Part shown: positions 10,065 through 17,184 of the stretch, one piece after another
How positions within the stretch are numbered: position 1 is the stretch's first letter
How the letters are laid out: each line of letters starts with the position of its first letter
Source: Vibrio ezurae NBRC 102218
GTDB lineage: Bacteria; Pseudomonadota; Gammaproteobacteria; Enterobacterales; Vibrionaceae
Direction: 5' to 3'
Length of the DNA stretch: 53,067 nt
Assembly (NCBI RefSeq): GCF_000467185.1
Contig: NZ_BATM01000025.1
Location: 1-53,067, forward strand
Program-made: the position numbers and the translations under genes
Notes under the pieces: generated by a model
Databases searched by the model: none
What the model saw: only the letters and a program-made list of their open reading frames with translations
Told to the model about the DNA's origin: nothing

Positions 10065-10122
10065 AGGAACATCCATATCCTAAGAATCAGTTGAAGTGTG
10101 AGTAGAGCGAGTCAGTGTGGAT

Positions 10123-10152
10123 AAACAACGCCTCTATTAAGAGGCGTTGTTT
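10123..10152 (-). terminator. strong hairpin between lipoprotein gene and yjbH-like gene
   Basis: AAACAACGCCTCT (10123-10135) and AGAGGCGTTGTTT (10140-10152) form a 13-bp stem with loop ATTA, directly after the lipoprotein stop on the minus strand. The exit side has only TTTA, so partial read-through into the yjbH-like gene is possible. Confidence 0.7.
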
Positions 10153-10162
10153 AGGGGCTTAG

Positions 10163-11131
10163 TTAGCCTTCAGTTCCACCGGTACCACCTGTTGGCGGTA
10201 GCTCTTCTTCATCCACTGGAGGGATGTCTGTTGGTGGTAAGTCGTCAGTGATCGCTTCACCTTCTTGTAGTGCGTCACTACCACCGATTGAACTTGGAGG
10301 TAAGTCAGCTTCAGGGTCCGGATCGTCTGCAACTTTTTCGTCGAAGAAGTCACTGTCATTTAGATCTTCGGTATAGTCGACATAGGTCGGATTGCCGTCG
10401 GCATTGGTTGGGAAGTTCTCTTGCGCCGCTAAAGAGGTGGCTATGGTTTGCGTCACATTCGCGATGTCCGCCACGGTACGTGTTTGACCGCTCTCTGCTT
10501 GTGCAGCTGCACCGACAATGGCATCAGAAAGAATCATAGTCGAGGCTTGGACATTGGTTGAGGTAGTGTCATCCATGCTATCTAGAGCGGTTTGTGGATC
10601 GCTCAGTAGCAATTGTTTTTGCTCACTAGATAGTGTTGTTCCTGCTGGCAGAGTTGCGGCAAAAACTTGGTCGATGATTTCATTCACCGTTAAACCAGAT
10701 GTGTCTTCTGCAATGGCTTGTGCAACCAGCGTGGTATATGGCGTACCTGCAATCGGTTTACCTTTGGTGATAAGCTCTCCAGGTACTGTATACAACACCT
10801 TGGTCATTTCTTTACCGTTGCTCTCATCGATAGCGTCTTGGGTACCACCGCCAACGCCAAAGCGAGATTCACCAAAGAAGAAATCACACTGTGTCGGATC
10901 TTCATCAAAGAGAGGGAAGTTGCCCTTACCTATATTGATTGTGCCTTGACCACCAGTTTCGCCGACAAACTCCTCGCCATCACCACAATCCATATACGTA
11001 TCTAAAAAGCGAATTGCGCCATCAAAGGCTTGTACAGAGGTGCTAGTTGGTTCGACTCGGTTTTCGTTATCACTGCCACATCCAGCAAGTAGAACGCCAC
11101 TGACAGTTAATGCAATTAGTTTATATTTCAC
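10163..11131 (-). CDS. acidic lipoprotein of unknown function
   Basis: A lipoprotein signal is clear: MKYKLIALTVSGVLLAGC with Cys18 in LAGC. The mature part is very acidic. Its middle has a segment (TPYTTLVAQAI) seen in some bacterial surface lipoproteins, and its tail is low in complexity, rich in Asp, Glu, Pro and Gly (PPTDIPPVDEEELPPTGGTG). I recognise no catalytic domain. The start is GTG 11131 with an excellent AGGAGG six bases ahead. It lies between a small outer-membrane barrel gene and a yjbH-like gene on the same strand, suggesting an envelope role. The function is unknown. Confidence 0.75.
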   Translation of the reverse strand: MKYKLIALTVSGVLLAGCGSDNENRVEPTSTSVQAFDGAIRFLDTYMDCGDGEEFVGETGGQGTINIGKGNFPLFDEDPTQCDFFFGESRFGVGGGTQDAIDESNGKEMTKVLYTVPGELITKGKPIAGTPYTTLVAQAIAEDTSGLTVNEIIDQVFAATLPAGTTLSSEQKQLLLSDPQTALDSMDDTTSTNVQASTMILSDAIVGAAAQAESGQTRTVADIANVTQTIATSLAAQENFPTNADGNPTYVDYTEDLNDSDFFDEKVADDPDPEADLPPSSIGGSDALQEGEAITDDLPPTDIPPVDEEELPPTGGTGGTEG

Positions 11132-11203
11132 GATATTCCTCCTGAGTGAAACAAATCCTCTCCATCCATCTTGGAGAGCAATTAAATGGTATTTGTTTGG
11201 TGT

Positions 11204-11761
11204 TTAGTGCCAGTGATAGATTGCTGCGATACCGAAGTAGTTGATATCGGGACCACCTACATCGTTGTACCATGTGTAATCTAAAGCGCCGGACCAGTGT
11301 TGATTGAACTTGTACTCTAGCCCCATACCTAAATGAGGAGTCCATCCAGTATCACTTTCAGCAACGTTTGAGCCATTGGCATTCCAGTCGTACCATTGCG
11401 TGCCTACTTTTCCGTAAATAGAAATGTTTTCGACAACGGTATGAGAAAATTTAGCAGTAAAGTTAATGGTTTGTGCATCATAGCTTCCCGAAACATCGGT
11501 AAGATCGGCTTCACCAAGGTTTTGGTAGCCTAATTCAAATGCAAGCCATGGCAGCGTATGTAGGCCGACAAAGGCACCCCAAGCAAAGTCAGGATCGTCG
11601 ACACTAGTGACATTGGTAACACCGGTGCCGAGTCCGCCCCAGTTGGTCAACCCTATATTGACTCCCCCGTACAAGTGGGAGTGAAATGCAGTGTTTTCTG
11701 TTGCAAGTGAAGCACTTGGTATTGCTAATAACATTGAAGCAGCTAAGCAGAGTTTTTTCAT
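11204..11761 (-). CDS. small outer-membrane beta-barrel protein (OmpA-barrel/AcfA-like)
   Basis: Signal peptide MKKLCLAASMLLAIPSASLA is followed by a 165-residue barrel with alternating strands and loops: YGGVNIGLTNWGG, LAFELGYQNLG, VENISIYGKVGTQWYDW, LGMGLEYKFNQHWSGALDYTWY. This pattern is that of eight-stranded OmpA/OmpW-type barrels, and the accessory colonisation factor AcfA is a plausible relative. There is no periplasmic OmpA C-terminal domain. The chain ends in YHWH, compatible with an outer-membrane insertion signal. A small stem (CTCTCC/GGAGAG around 11157-11179) sits between this stop and the lipoprotein start, possibly tuning expression of the downstream gene. Specific ligand unknown. 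Confidence 0.8.
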   Translation of the reverse strand: MKKLCLAASMLLAIPSASLATENTAFHSHLYGGVNIGLTNWGGLGTGVTNVTSVDDPDFAWGAFVGLHTLPWLAFELGYQNLGEADLTDVSGSYDAQTINFTAKFSHTVVENISIYGKVGTQWYDWNANGSNVAESDTGWTPHLGMGLEYKFNQHWSGALDYTWYNDVGGPDINYFGIAAIYHWH

Positions 11762-12089
11762 CGGCTGAAATCCCTATCAGTAGACATTAAAAAAGCATAT
11801 AGATTACACATCTATATTCATATTAACTTATTGTTTAACCGAAAGGTTTCATTATTTTTAACTATATGTGAAAACTGTAAATCAATTGTTGTGAATTCAG
11901 TGTCACATCACATTTGTTAAATTTCTATATCGATTTAATGGCGAAATTGGCTTTTATGGATTACGGCGTATGTTTGTGCGTTCTCTTTCAGTAAGCTGAG
12001 CAAGAATCGGGTTGAGTCTCTTTTCATTTAGACTCACACTTACCGCCTCTGATGACGATAAAAGGCCCCCGATTTTGACTATCCCAAGT
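11762..12089. other. divergent intergenic region
   Basis: AT-rich promoter-bearing gap between the minus-strand barrel gene and the plus-strand transporter gene. Around 11890-11910 there is TGTGA followed by TCACA, but the spacing is eight rather than six bases, so I do not call a CRP site. A TTG at 12012 would extend the transporter frame; it is judged not to be the start. Confidence 0.4.
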
Positions 12090-12974
12090 ATGCTACGACT
12101 GATATGCCTTGCGGCAATTTGGGGAGGTTCGTTTTTGTTTATGCGAATCTCTGCCAATGCTCTAGGGCCTGCTTATTTAATGGAAGCACGGGTGTTTTTT
12201 GCTGCGGTCAGTCTGCTGCTGGTGGCGCTTTATATGAAAAAAAAGGTTAACTTTTCTGCCCATAAACAGCATTTCTTTATTATTGGTTTTTTTAATACCG
12301 CCTTACCTTTTTTACTGTTTGCGTATGCTGCACAAACATTACCGGCATCCATACTCTCTATCCTTAACTCAACGGCAGCCATTTGGGGAGCCGCTATCGC
12401 GATCGTTTGCTCACGGAGTGTGCCGACCTTAAAGATTGTGATGGGTTTAATTTGTGGGGTGATAGGAGTCTTTATCTTAGTCGGTTTTGATCAAAGCCAT
12501 TTAGCCCAAGGATCTGGCGTGGCTATGTTGGCAGGAGTGATGGCCGCGTGTTGTTATGGAATTGCCAGTAATTACGCGAAGAATGCGCCCAAAATATCTT
12601 CGTTTGATAATGCACATGGCAGTATGTGGGCAGCGTGTTTGATCATCTTACCTTTGTTGCCATTTATGCCAATTCGAGTCATGCCTGATCTGCAAATATC
12701 CATTTCAGTTATATTACTTGGTGTGGTGTGTACTGGGCTTGCTTATCTTCTGTATTTTCGATTAATTGAAGATGTGGGTCCGCCGTCCGCACTGTCAGTC
12801 ACATTTTTAATTCCTTTATTTGGCATTCTTTGGGGATACCTATTCTTAAATGAGAGTGTGGGATGGAATACCGCTTTCGGGGCACTGTTTGTTATTGGAG
12901 GGACTATGCTGGTCACCGGATTTTCAGTGAACAAAATACTGAACTCGAATCGAAAGGAACAACATGAACACTAA
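12090..12974 (+). CDS. DMT-superfamily (EamA) transporter
   Basis: Ten-helix drug/metabolite transporter with two EamA repeats. The first begins at the start (LRLICLAAIWGGSFLFMRISANALGP, the usual EamA opening) and the second begins near VAMLAGVMAACCYGIASNYAKN. The family exports amino acids, nucleobases or drugs; the substrate cannot be read. The frame is open from TTG 12012, but ATG 12090 starts exactly at the first helix and gives 294 residues, the normal length, so I prefer it although its ribosome site is weak. The next gene starts inside the last codons of this one (12964), so both are translated from one message. Confidence 0.85.
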   Translation: MLRLICLAAIWGGSFLFMRISANALGPAYLMEARVFFAAVSLLLVALYMKKKVNFSAHKQHFFIIGFFNTALPFLLFAYAAQTLPASILSILNSTAAIWGAAIAIVCSRSVPTLKIVMGLICGVIGVFILVGFDQSHLAQGSGVAMLAGVMAACCYGIASNYAKNAPKISSFDNAHGSMWAACLIILPLLPFMPIRVMPDLQISISVILLGVVCTGLAYLLYFRLIEDVGPPSALSVTFLIPLFGILWGYLFLNESVGWNTAFGALFVIGGTMLVTGFSVNKILNSNRKEQHEH

Positions 12975-13785
12975 CCAACAGCGACACTACCAAACCGTAG
13001 AAAAAGCGATTGTGTATATTCGACACCATATACAGCATCAGCCGAGTTTGTCTGAAATCGCAGAGCACGTTCATTTAAGTGAATTTCATTTGCAACGTGT
13101 GTTTACCGAGTGGGCGGGTATTTCGCCAAAGCGATTTATGCAATCCATGACCAAGCAGCGGGCATTACAAGTATTAAAAACCTCAGATACGCTTTTAGAA
13201 GCGGCCGATCATGTGGGCTTATCTGGAACGGGACGGTTACACGATTTGCTGGTTTCTTGTGAGGCAATGACGCCCGGTAAAGCGAAGAATTTGGGGGCTG
13301 ACTTGCACATTAAATATGGCGCAGCACTGACGCCTTTTGGTGAGGCGGTGATTGGCTGGACAGACCGAGGTATCTGCTTTTTGCAATTTGTTGAACAAGA
13401 CGTCTGCCAAACCGTGGCCATTTTAAGACAGCAATGGCCTCTGGCTCGTTTTTACTCGCAAGATGCGCATTCTATATCGGATACGATATTTTCAGGAAAG
13501 GGCAATAAAATTCATTTGTTAGTAAAGGGAACAAACTTTCAAGTGAAAGTTTGGGAGGCATTAATTCATAGTCAACCGGGACAGCTGCTTTCCTACGCAC
13601 AAGTGGCGCAAAAAATAGGTTCCCCCAAAGCTTCAAGAGCGGTCGGAAGCGCCTTAGCCTCAAATACAATCGGCTTTTTAATTCCCTGCCATCGCGTCAT
13701 TCGAGGCGATGGGGATATCGGACAGTTCCGCTGGGGTAGCGATAGGAAAGTGGCGATACAAGGTTGGGAGGCAGCTCATTTATAG
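12964..13785 (+). CDS. AraC-type regulator fused to O6-methylguanine-DNA methyltransferase (Ada-like)
   Basis: Two-domain protein. Residues 10-110 form an AraC-type helix-turn-helix pair (SLSEIAEHVHLSEFHLQRVF). Residues 120-273 form a suicide methyltransferase with PCHRV, the acceptor Cys242, in LIPCHRVIRGDG, and the DNA-binding helix around PKASRAVGSALASN. It should repair O6-alkylguanine by moving the alkyl group onto Cys242. The N-terminal zinc domain of E. coli Ada, which senses methyl-phosphotriesters, is absent, so methylation-triggered activation as in Ada is not expected. It overlaps the EamA transporter gene by 11 bases. Confidence 0.9.
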   Translation: MNTNQQRHYQTVEKAIVYIRHHIQHQPSLSEIAEHVHLSEFHLQRVFTEWAGISPKRFMQSMTKQRALQVLKTSDTLLEAADHVGLSGTGRLHDLLVSCEAMTPGKAKNLGADLHIKYGAALTPFGEAVIGWTDRGICFLQFVEQDVCQTVAILRQQWPLARFYSQDAHSISDTIFSGKGNKIHLLVKGTNFQVKVWEALIHSQPGQLLSYAQVAQKIGSPKASRAVGSALASNTIGFLIPCHRVIRGDGDIGQFRWGSDRKVAIQGWEAAHL

Positions 13786-13811
13786 GCGAGTAATTGGCTC
13801 TATGAACAATA

Positions 13812-13856
13812 AAAACGCCCCAATATCTGCAAGTGCACTTTAGATAGGGGCGTTTT
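13812..13856. terminator. bidirectional terminator between ada-like and yjiH-like genes
   Basis: AAAACGCCCC (13812-13821) pairs with GGGGCGTTTT (13847-13856), with an inner TATCT/AGATA stem. A-run on one side and T-run on the other serve the two convergent genes. Confidence 0.85.
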
Positions 13857-13883
13857 CACTCTTTTAGACGACAAACATAAGAT

Positions 13884-15269
13884 TTAAAAAATCAGATGGG
13901 CAACACCTGCAATCACTGGCAAGGTAATTAAAGTACGCAAAATAAAAATGATAAAGAGCTCGCCAATATTGACGGGGATTTTACTGCCTAGTAGCAATGC
14001 ACCGACTTCGGACATATAGATAAGCTGTGTCACAGACATTGCAGCAATCACAAAGCGAGTTAATTCGCTATCGATAGAGGCGGCTAATATGGCAGGGATA
14101 AACATGTCAGCAAAACCCACCACTATAGTTTGTGATGCCGCCGCCGCTTCAGGAATTGCCAAAAGCTCTAAATAAGGAACAAACGGCTTACCTAAAATGG
14201 CAAATATAGACGTGTATTCGGCAATGACGAGTGCGATTGTGCCAAGTCCCATTACGACAGGCAGTACGCCAAACACCATATCCACGGCATTTTTAACGCC
14301 CTCTTTGGCAACGTTACCCACCGAGGTAACTTGGCCTGCTTTGGTCAAGGCCAAGTCCATTCCCCAAGAGAAGGTGTTATGGCCTTTCGGGAGAGTATTA
14401 GCATCATGCTTAGGCGCTGTGCCATCGATGAACAGATCTTTTTTACGGCTCAATGGTGGCAAACGAGGGATGATAACAGCCGCTACGAGCCCAGCTAAAC
14501 AGACGGCACCGTAGAATGGCAAAAACAGATGCTCTAATTCAACCTGCGCAATGACCACTAAGCTAAAGGTAATTGAAACGGCTGAAAAAGTGGTGCCGAC
14601 AACCGCAGCTTCACGTTGTGTATAGAATTTCTTTTCGTATTGTTTACTGGTCAGCAAAATACCGACACTGCCATCACCCAACCAAGAAGCAATACAGTCT
14701 ATTGCCGAACGCCCCGGTAAGTTGAACAGCGGACGCATGATCTTACTGAGTAAAGTGCCAAATAGCTCCAGCAGACCAAAATTGAGCAGTAGTGGCAGTA
14801 GCAGTCCAGCAAAAATGAATACAGAAAATAAGGTTGGAAGAAGCCCATCTAACACTAAGCCTCCGGTGTTTTCTTCCCAAATAGCTTCTGGGCCGATTTG
14901 AAAATAGGTCATTGCAACCGCAACACCGCCAATGACTCTCACGGTTAACCACAATGCAGAAGGCTTTAATAAGCCATTAAGAAACGCATTTTTCTCGACA
15001 AAGTGTGGGGTTTTTATCGCGCAAATTAAAGATACGATCGCCATTGTGGCAATGATAAAACTAATGATACCGATTAAATGGCTTTCCAATCCAGATTGCA
15101 GCATTTTCGCTAGTACAGCCACAGGTATTGTTAGGTTCCCATCGTAGCTGATCGGCGCCATAAACAGGAATAAGCCAATCAGAGAGGGGATGAAAAACAT
15201 CCAAAAATTACCTTTTCGAGGTGGAGTATCATGGTTGTGTATCGATTGAGTATCGCTATTTTGTTGCAT
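13884..15269 (-). CDS. YjiH-family membrane protein with nucleoside-recognition (Gate) domain
   Basis: Polytopic inner-membrane protein of about ten helices. It has the GATE-type segment shared by YjiH, spore-maturation proteins and nucleoside transporters (RPLFNLPGRSAIDCIASWLGDGSVGILLTSKQYE). The hydrophilic N-terminus (QQNSDTQSIHNHDTPPRKGN) is cytoplasmic. It is a likely transporter, but no substrate is established for YjiH. ATG 15269 is used as start; a GTG at 15281 is the alternative, and neither has a strong ribosome site. It is a single gene convergent with the methyltransferase gene and divergent from csrB. Confidence 0.82.
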   Translation of the reverse strand: MQQNSDTQSIHNHDTPPRKGNFWMFFIPSLIGLFLFMAPISYDGNLTIPVAVLAKMLQSGLESHLIGIISFIIATMAIVSLICAIKTPHFVEKNAFLNGLLKPSALWLTVRVIGGVAVAMTYFQIGPEAIWEENTGGLVLDGLLPTLFSVFIFAGLLLPLLLNFGLLELFGTLLSKIMRPLFNLPGRSAIDCIASWLGDGSVGILLTSKQYEKKFYTQREAAVVGTTFSAVSITFSLVVIAQVELEHLFLPFYGAVCLAGLVAAVIIPRLPPLSRKKDLFIDGTAPKHDANTLPKGHNTFSWGMDLALTKAGQVTSVGNVAKEGVKNAVDMVFGVLPVVMGLGTIALVIAEYTSIFAILGKPFVPYLELLAIPEAAAASQTIVVGFADMFIPAILAASIDSELTRFVIAAMSVTQLIYMSEVGALLLGSKIPVNIGELFIIFILRTLITLPVIAGVAHLIF

Positions 15270-15604
15270 TATTGGGCTCACGCTTGCTGATAAGGTTAAT
15301 GTGAAAACTTAGTTTTTATTTTTGATTATCTAGAGTTGAGAAGAATACGTTAGTAAATGGGTAAATAGCAATACTATTCAGTAGTCATATGTAATTATTC
15401 ATTATGAAATTTCTATATTTTGCGATGTGTGCGAGATTTTGTATTGCGTGCAAAGGTGATTTTGTTGAGTGAGTCATTCATGTTTTTATTGGTTTTATTC
15501 AGTCACCAAGGATTAATTCGTGATGAATTTTATGGCTAAGCGAGGCTAAATAGGGGTGAGTGGAATCGTATATTTAGGCAATAGGTACATAAATGACTAC
15601 TCAA
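15270..15604. other. AT-rich upstream region of yjiH-like gene and csrB
   Basis: No reading frame or repeat that I can support was found. It must hold the yjiH promoter and perhaps upstream csrB elements (IHF or similar), but none could be assigned. Confidence 0.35.
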
Positions 15605-15626
15605 TTTGTGAGAGATCTCTCACAAA
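15605..15626. promoter_or_regulatory. VarA/UvrY (GacA-family) binding palindrome upstream of csrB
   Basis: The core TGTGAGAGATCTCTCACA (15607-15624) is a perfect 18-bp palindrome and the symmetry continues two bases on each side. It closely matches the UvrY/GacA-type site TGTGAGAGATCTCTTACA known upstream of csrB. It lies about 155-175 bases before the start of the RNA. Control by VarS/VarA is therefore likely. Basis: seen palindrome, known consensus, inferred regulator. Confidence 0.85.
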
Positions 15627-15779
15627 GACGTAGGACAAATGAAACTCTATTGATCAGAATAAACAACAAAAATATGCTAAGTGATTGAAACAAAAGAGAA
15701 CTTGTATTTTTGCTATAAAATGAGCAGGTTAAAAAAGTCCTATCTATATTGTAGGTGAGCTGAAAAAGAGCGAAACTTT

Positions 15780-16165
15780 AGTTGTCGGCAAGGAGCAGGC
15801 ATTAAGGAATCTTCAGGATGAAGAGCAACAGCTAGGAAGGTTGTTGAAAAGGATTTAGGACATTGTACGGACACAGAAGTTACTAGGATGGTAGCTTGCA
15901 AAGGACAGCAATGGACACCTCTAGGATAGAGGAAAGGATTAACATCAGGATGATGTCAGGGACACCGCTCAAGGAACAAGTGAGTAATACCAGTAAGGAT
16001 ATTGGTCTGCCAGGATGGGGCTTTGGACACCGCTAGGAAGGCGTGAAAGGATTAAGCTTAGGATAAGCATACTTATCATGGAATAGATGCATGGAGCACT
16101 TTTAGTAGCTGGATTGCTGCAAGTAAGGTCATAACCCCGAAGAGCGAAAGCTCTCGGGGTTTTTC
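15780..16165 (+). ncRNA. csrB: CsrB-family small RNA (CsrA-sequestering)
   Basis: Non-coding RNA that titrates the translational regulator CsrA. From 15781 to 16113 I count about 25 GGA motifs, many as AGGA or CAGGAUG and many presented in small stems, for example CATCAGGATGATG near 15943-15955 and GCTTAGGATAAGC near 16056-16068. A strong terminator ends the RNA. The start, near GTTGTCGGCAAGGAG, resembles the 5 prime end of other CsrB RNAs; the exact first base is uncertain by about 30 bases because no clean -10 box was found. The VarA-type palindrome lies upstream. No open reading frame fits. Length about 385 bases, like E. coli CsrB (369). Confidence 0.92.
16133..16165 (+). terminator. csrB intrinsic terminator
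   Basis: AACCCCG, a bulged A and AGAGC pair with GCTCT and CGGGGTT around a GAAA tetraloop, followed by a T-rich tail. Confidence 0.92.
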
Positions 16166-16190
16166 TTTTTCTGCGCTATTTTTTTATCAC

Positions 16191-16210
16191 TTACTCAGTG
16201 TGATTGGTAT
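16191..16210 (+). repeat. REP-like 20-bp repeat, copy 1 (downstream of sigma gene)
   Basis: This 20-base element ends GTGTGATTGGTAT and matches 18 of 20 bases with a same-direction copy at 16857-16876 on the other side of the sigma factor gene. Confidence 0.6.
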
Positions 16211-16275
16211 AATATCAGTCTCTAGCGGGGTGATTGATCATGTGAACCTTGATGCCTTCTGCGAGTAAGTTCCAG

Positions 16276-16806
16276 TTAGTCCGTTACTTGATATGACTTA
16301 AAACAGCAAACTTTCCCTTTCTGATTTTTCGCCACATTGCACTCGGTAATTAAGATATTTCTTAGTGAAATACGTGCTCGACGCAATCGGGCTTTTACCG
16401 CAGGTAGGCTTAATTGCTTTTGTTCTGCATACTGCTTTTGTGTGACGTTATCGAGATCGCACTGTTCAATGACATCACGCTCTTGGTCGCTGAGTTTGGT
16501 TAACGCTTTGGGTAAGCATCGTTGCAATTGAACCATTGCAGGTGTGATGTCTTTATCTATTGAAATATCATCGAGATCAACAGTTTGAAATCTACGTCTT
16601 AATGTATCTATCAGATAATTCTTCGTCATTTTAAATAACCAAGACTTTCCATCGTCTAGGGTACAAAACCGCTCGCTATTTCTCATCGCTTTGAGAAAGA
16701 CCTCCTGCATAATATCGTCAGTTTCATCAGGGCTATTGGTTTGTTTTAGTACCCAACGATACAAACTAGGCTCTGCATCATTCCATGCAGTGATTAGGCA
16801 TTTCAT
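16276..16806 (-). CDS. sigZ: SigZ-like ECF sigma factor
   Basis: Sigma-70 family factor of the extracytoplasmic-function type. Region 2 covers residues 8-75, including DETDDIMQEVFLKAMRN and SWLFKMTKNYLIDTLRRR. Region 4 covers 95-155 with LSDQERDVIEQCDLDNVTQKQYAE and the helix-turn-helix LSLPAVKARLRRARISLR. The cysteine-bearing tail (ITECNVAKNQKGKVCCF) resembles the short Cys tail of SigZ proteins. No anti-sigma gene is adjacent. The two genes transcribed ahead of it encode a thioredoxin-like protein and a permease, suggesting a link to redox or metal stress. REP-like repeats lie on both sides. The role is inferred. Confidence 0.85.
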   Translation of the reverse strand: MKCLITAWNDAEPSLYRWVLKQTNSPDETDDIMQEVFLKAMRNSERFCTLDDGKSWLFKMTKNYLIDTLRRRFQTVDLDDISIDKDITPAMVQLQRCLPKALTKLSDQERDVIEQCDLDNVTQKQYAEQKQLSLPAVKARLRRARISLRNILITECNVAKNQKGKVCCFKSYQVTD

Positions 16807-16828
16807 TTTTCGGTCTCAGCAATGGATG

Positions 16829-16876
16829 ATACCAATCGTACTTAATAACGATTCAATTACTTAGTGTGACTGGTAT
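16829..16876. repeat. REP-like inverted pair upstream of sigma gene
   Basis: ATACCAATC at 16829-16837 opens an element whose inverse ends GACTGGTAT at 16868-16876. The two 20-base arms match at 16 or so positions. The right arm is the same-direction partner of the copy at 16191-16210, so the sigma gene is bracketed. The arrangement is typical of small palindromic repeats or a MITE remnant. Confidence 0.6.
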
Positions 16877-16880
16877 GAAT

Positions 16881-16923
16881 CTATGGAAAATGCAGAGAGC
16901 GCATCTCTCTTCATTTTCCATAG
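16881..16923. other. long stem-loop between thioredoxin and sigma genes
   Basis: CTATGGAAAATG (16881-16892) pairs perfectly with CATTTTCCATAG (16912-16923); after a one-base mismatch AGAGAG pairs with CTCTCT around loop CGCAT. This 18-bp stem starts four bases after the thioredoxin stop codon on the minus strand. No U-run follows, so it may be a processing or mRNA-stability element rather than a terminator. Confidence 0.7.
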
Positions 16924-16927
16924 AGTG

Positions 16928-17161
16928 TTATTTTAACAGTTCTCGTACAAGCTCAATACTGGGTACCGAGCCTGTGTGTTTGACCACACCATCTATTTCG
17001 ATACCCGGAGTACTCAATACTCCGGCTGTCATGATCGCTTCAAGATCTGTCACCTTATCAATCTTTACCTCTTGTGCAAGTTCTTGTGCTACTTGAGATA
17101 GTCTTTCTGCCGTTGTCACACAATTACGACAACCTGAACCGTAAACTTTAATGTTTTTCAT
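16928..17161 (-). CDS. small thioredoxin-like redox protein (TM0996/MTH895 type)
   Basis: A 77-residue glutaredoxin-size protein with the active-site motif CRNC (Cys11, Cys14), the cis-proline region STPGIEIDG, and the compact beta-alpha-beta fold pattern of the redox-active disulfide family. The frame is open from 17185, but ATG 17161 has AAAGG eight bases ahead and begins at the first beta strand (MKNIKVYGSGC). Such proteins are often next to CSCSS-type permeases, as here, and may reduce the permease or pass metal or electrons to it. It lies 23 bases after the permease stop, so they are co-transcribed. Confidence 0.85.
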   Translation of the reverse strand: MKNIKVYGSGCRNCVTTAERLSQVAQELAQEVKIDKVTDLEAIMTAGVLSTPGIEIDGVVKHTGSVPSIELVRELLK

Positions 17162-17184
17162 AATGTACACCTTTAGACAAAGCA

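Noticed and set aside
10270..10949. Plus-strand frames opposite the acidic lipoprotein gene
   Set aside because: They are mirror frames of a gene with a clear lipobox and ribosome site; they show no domain of their own.
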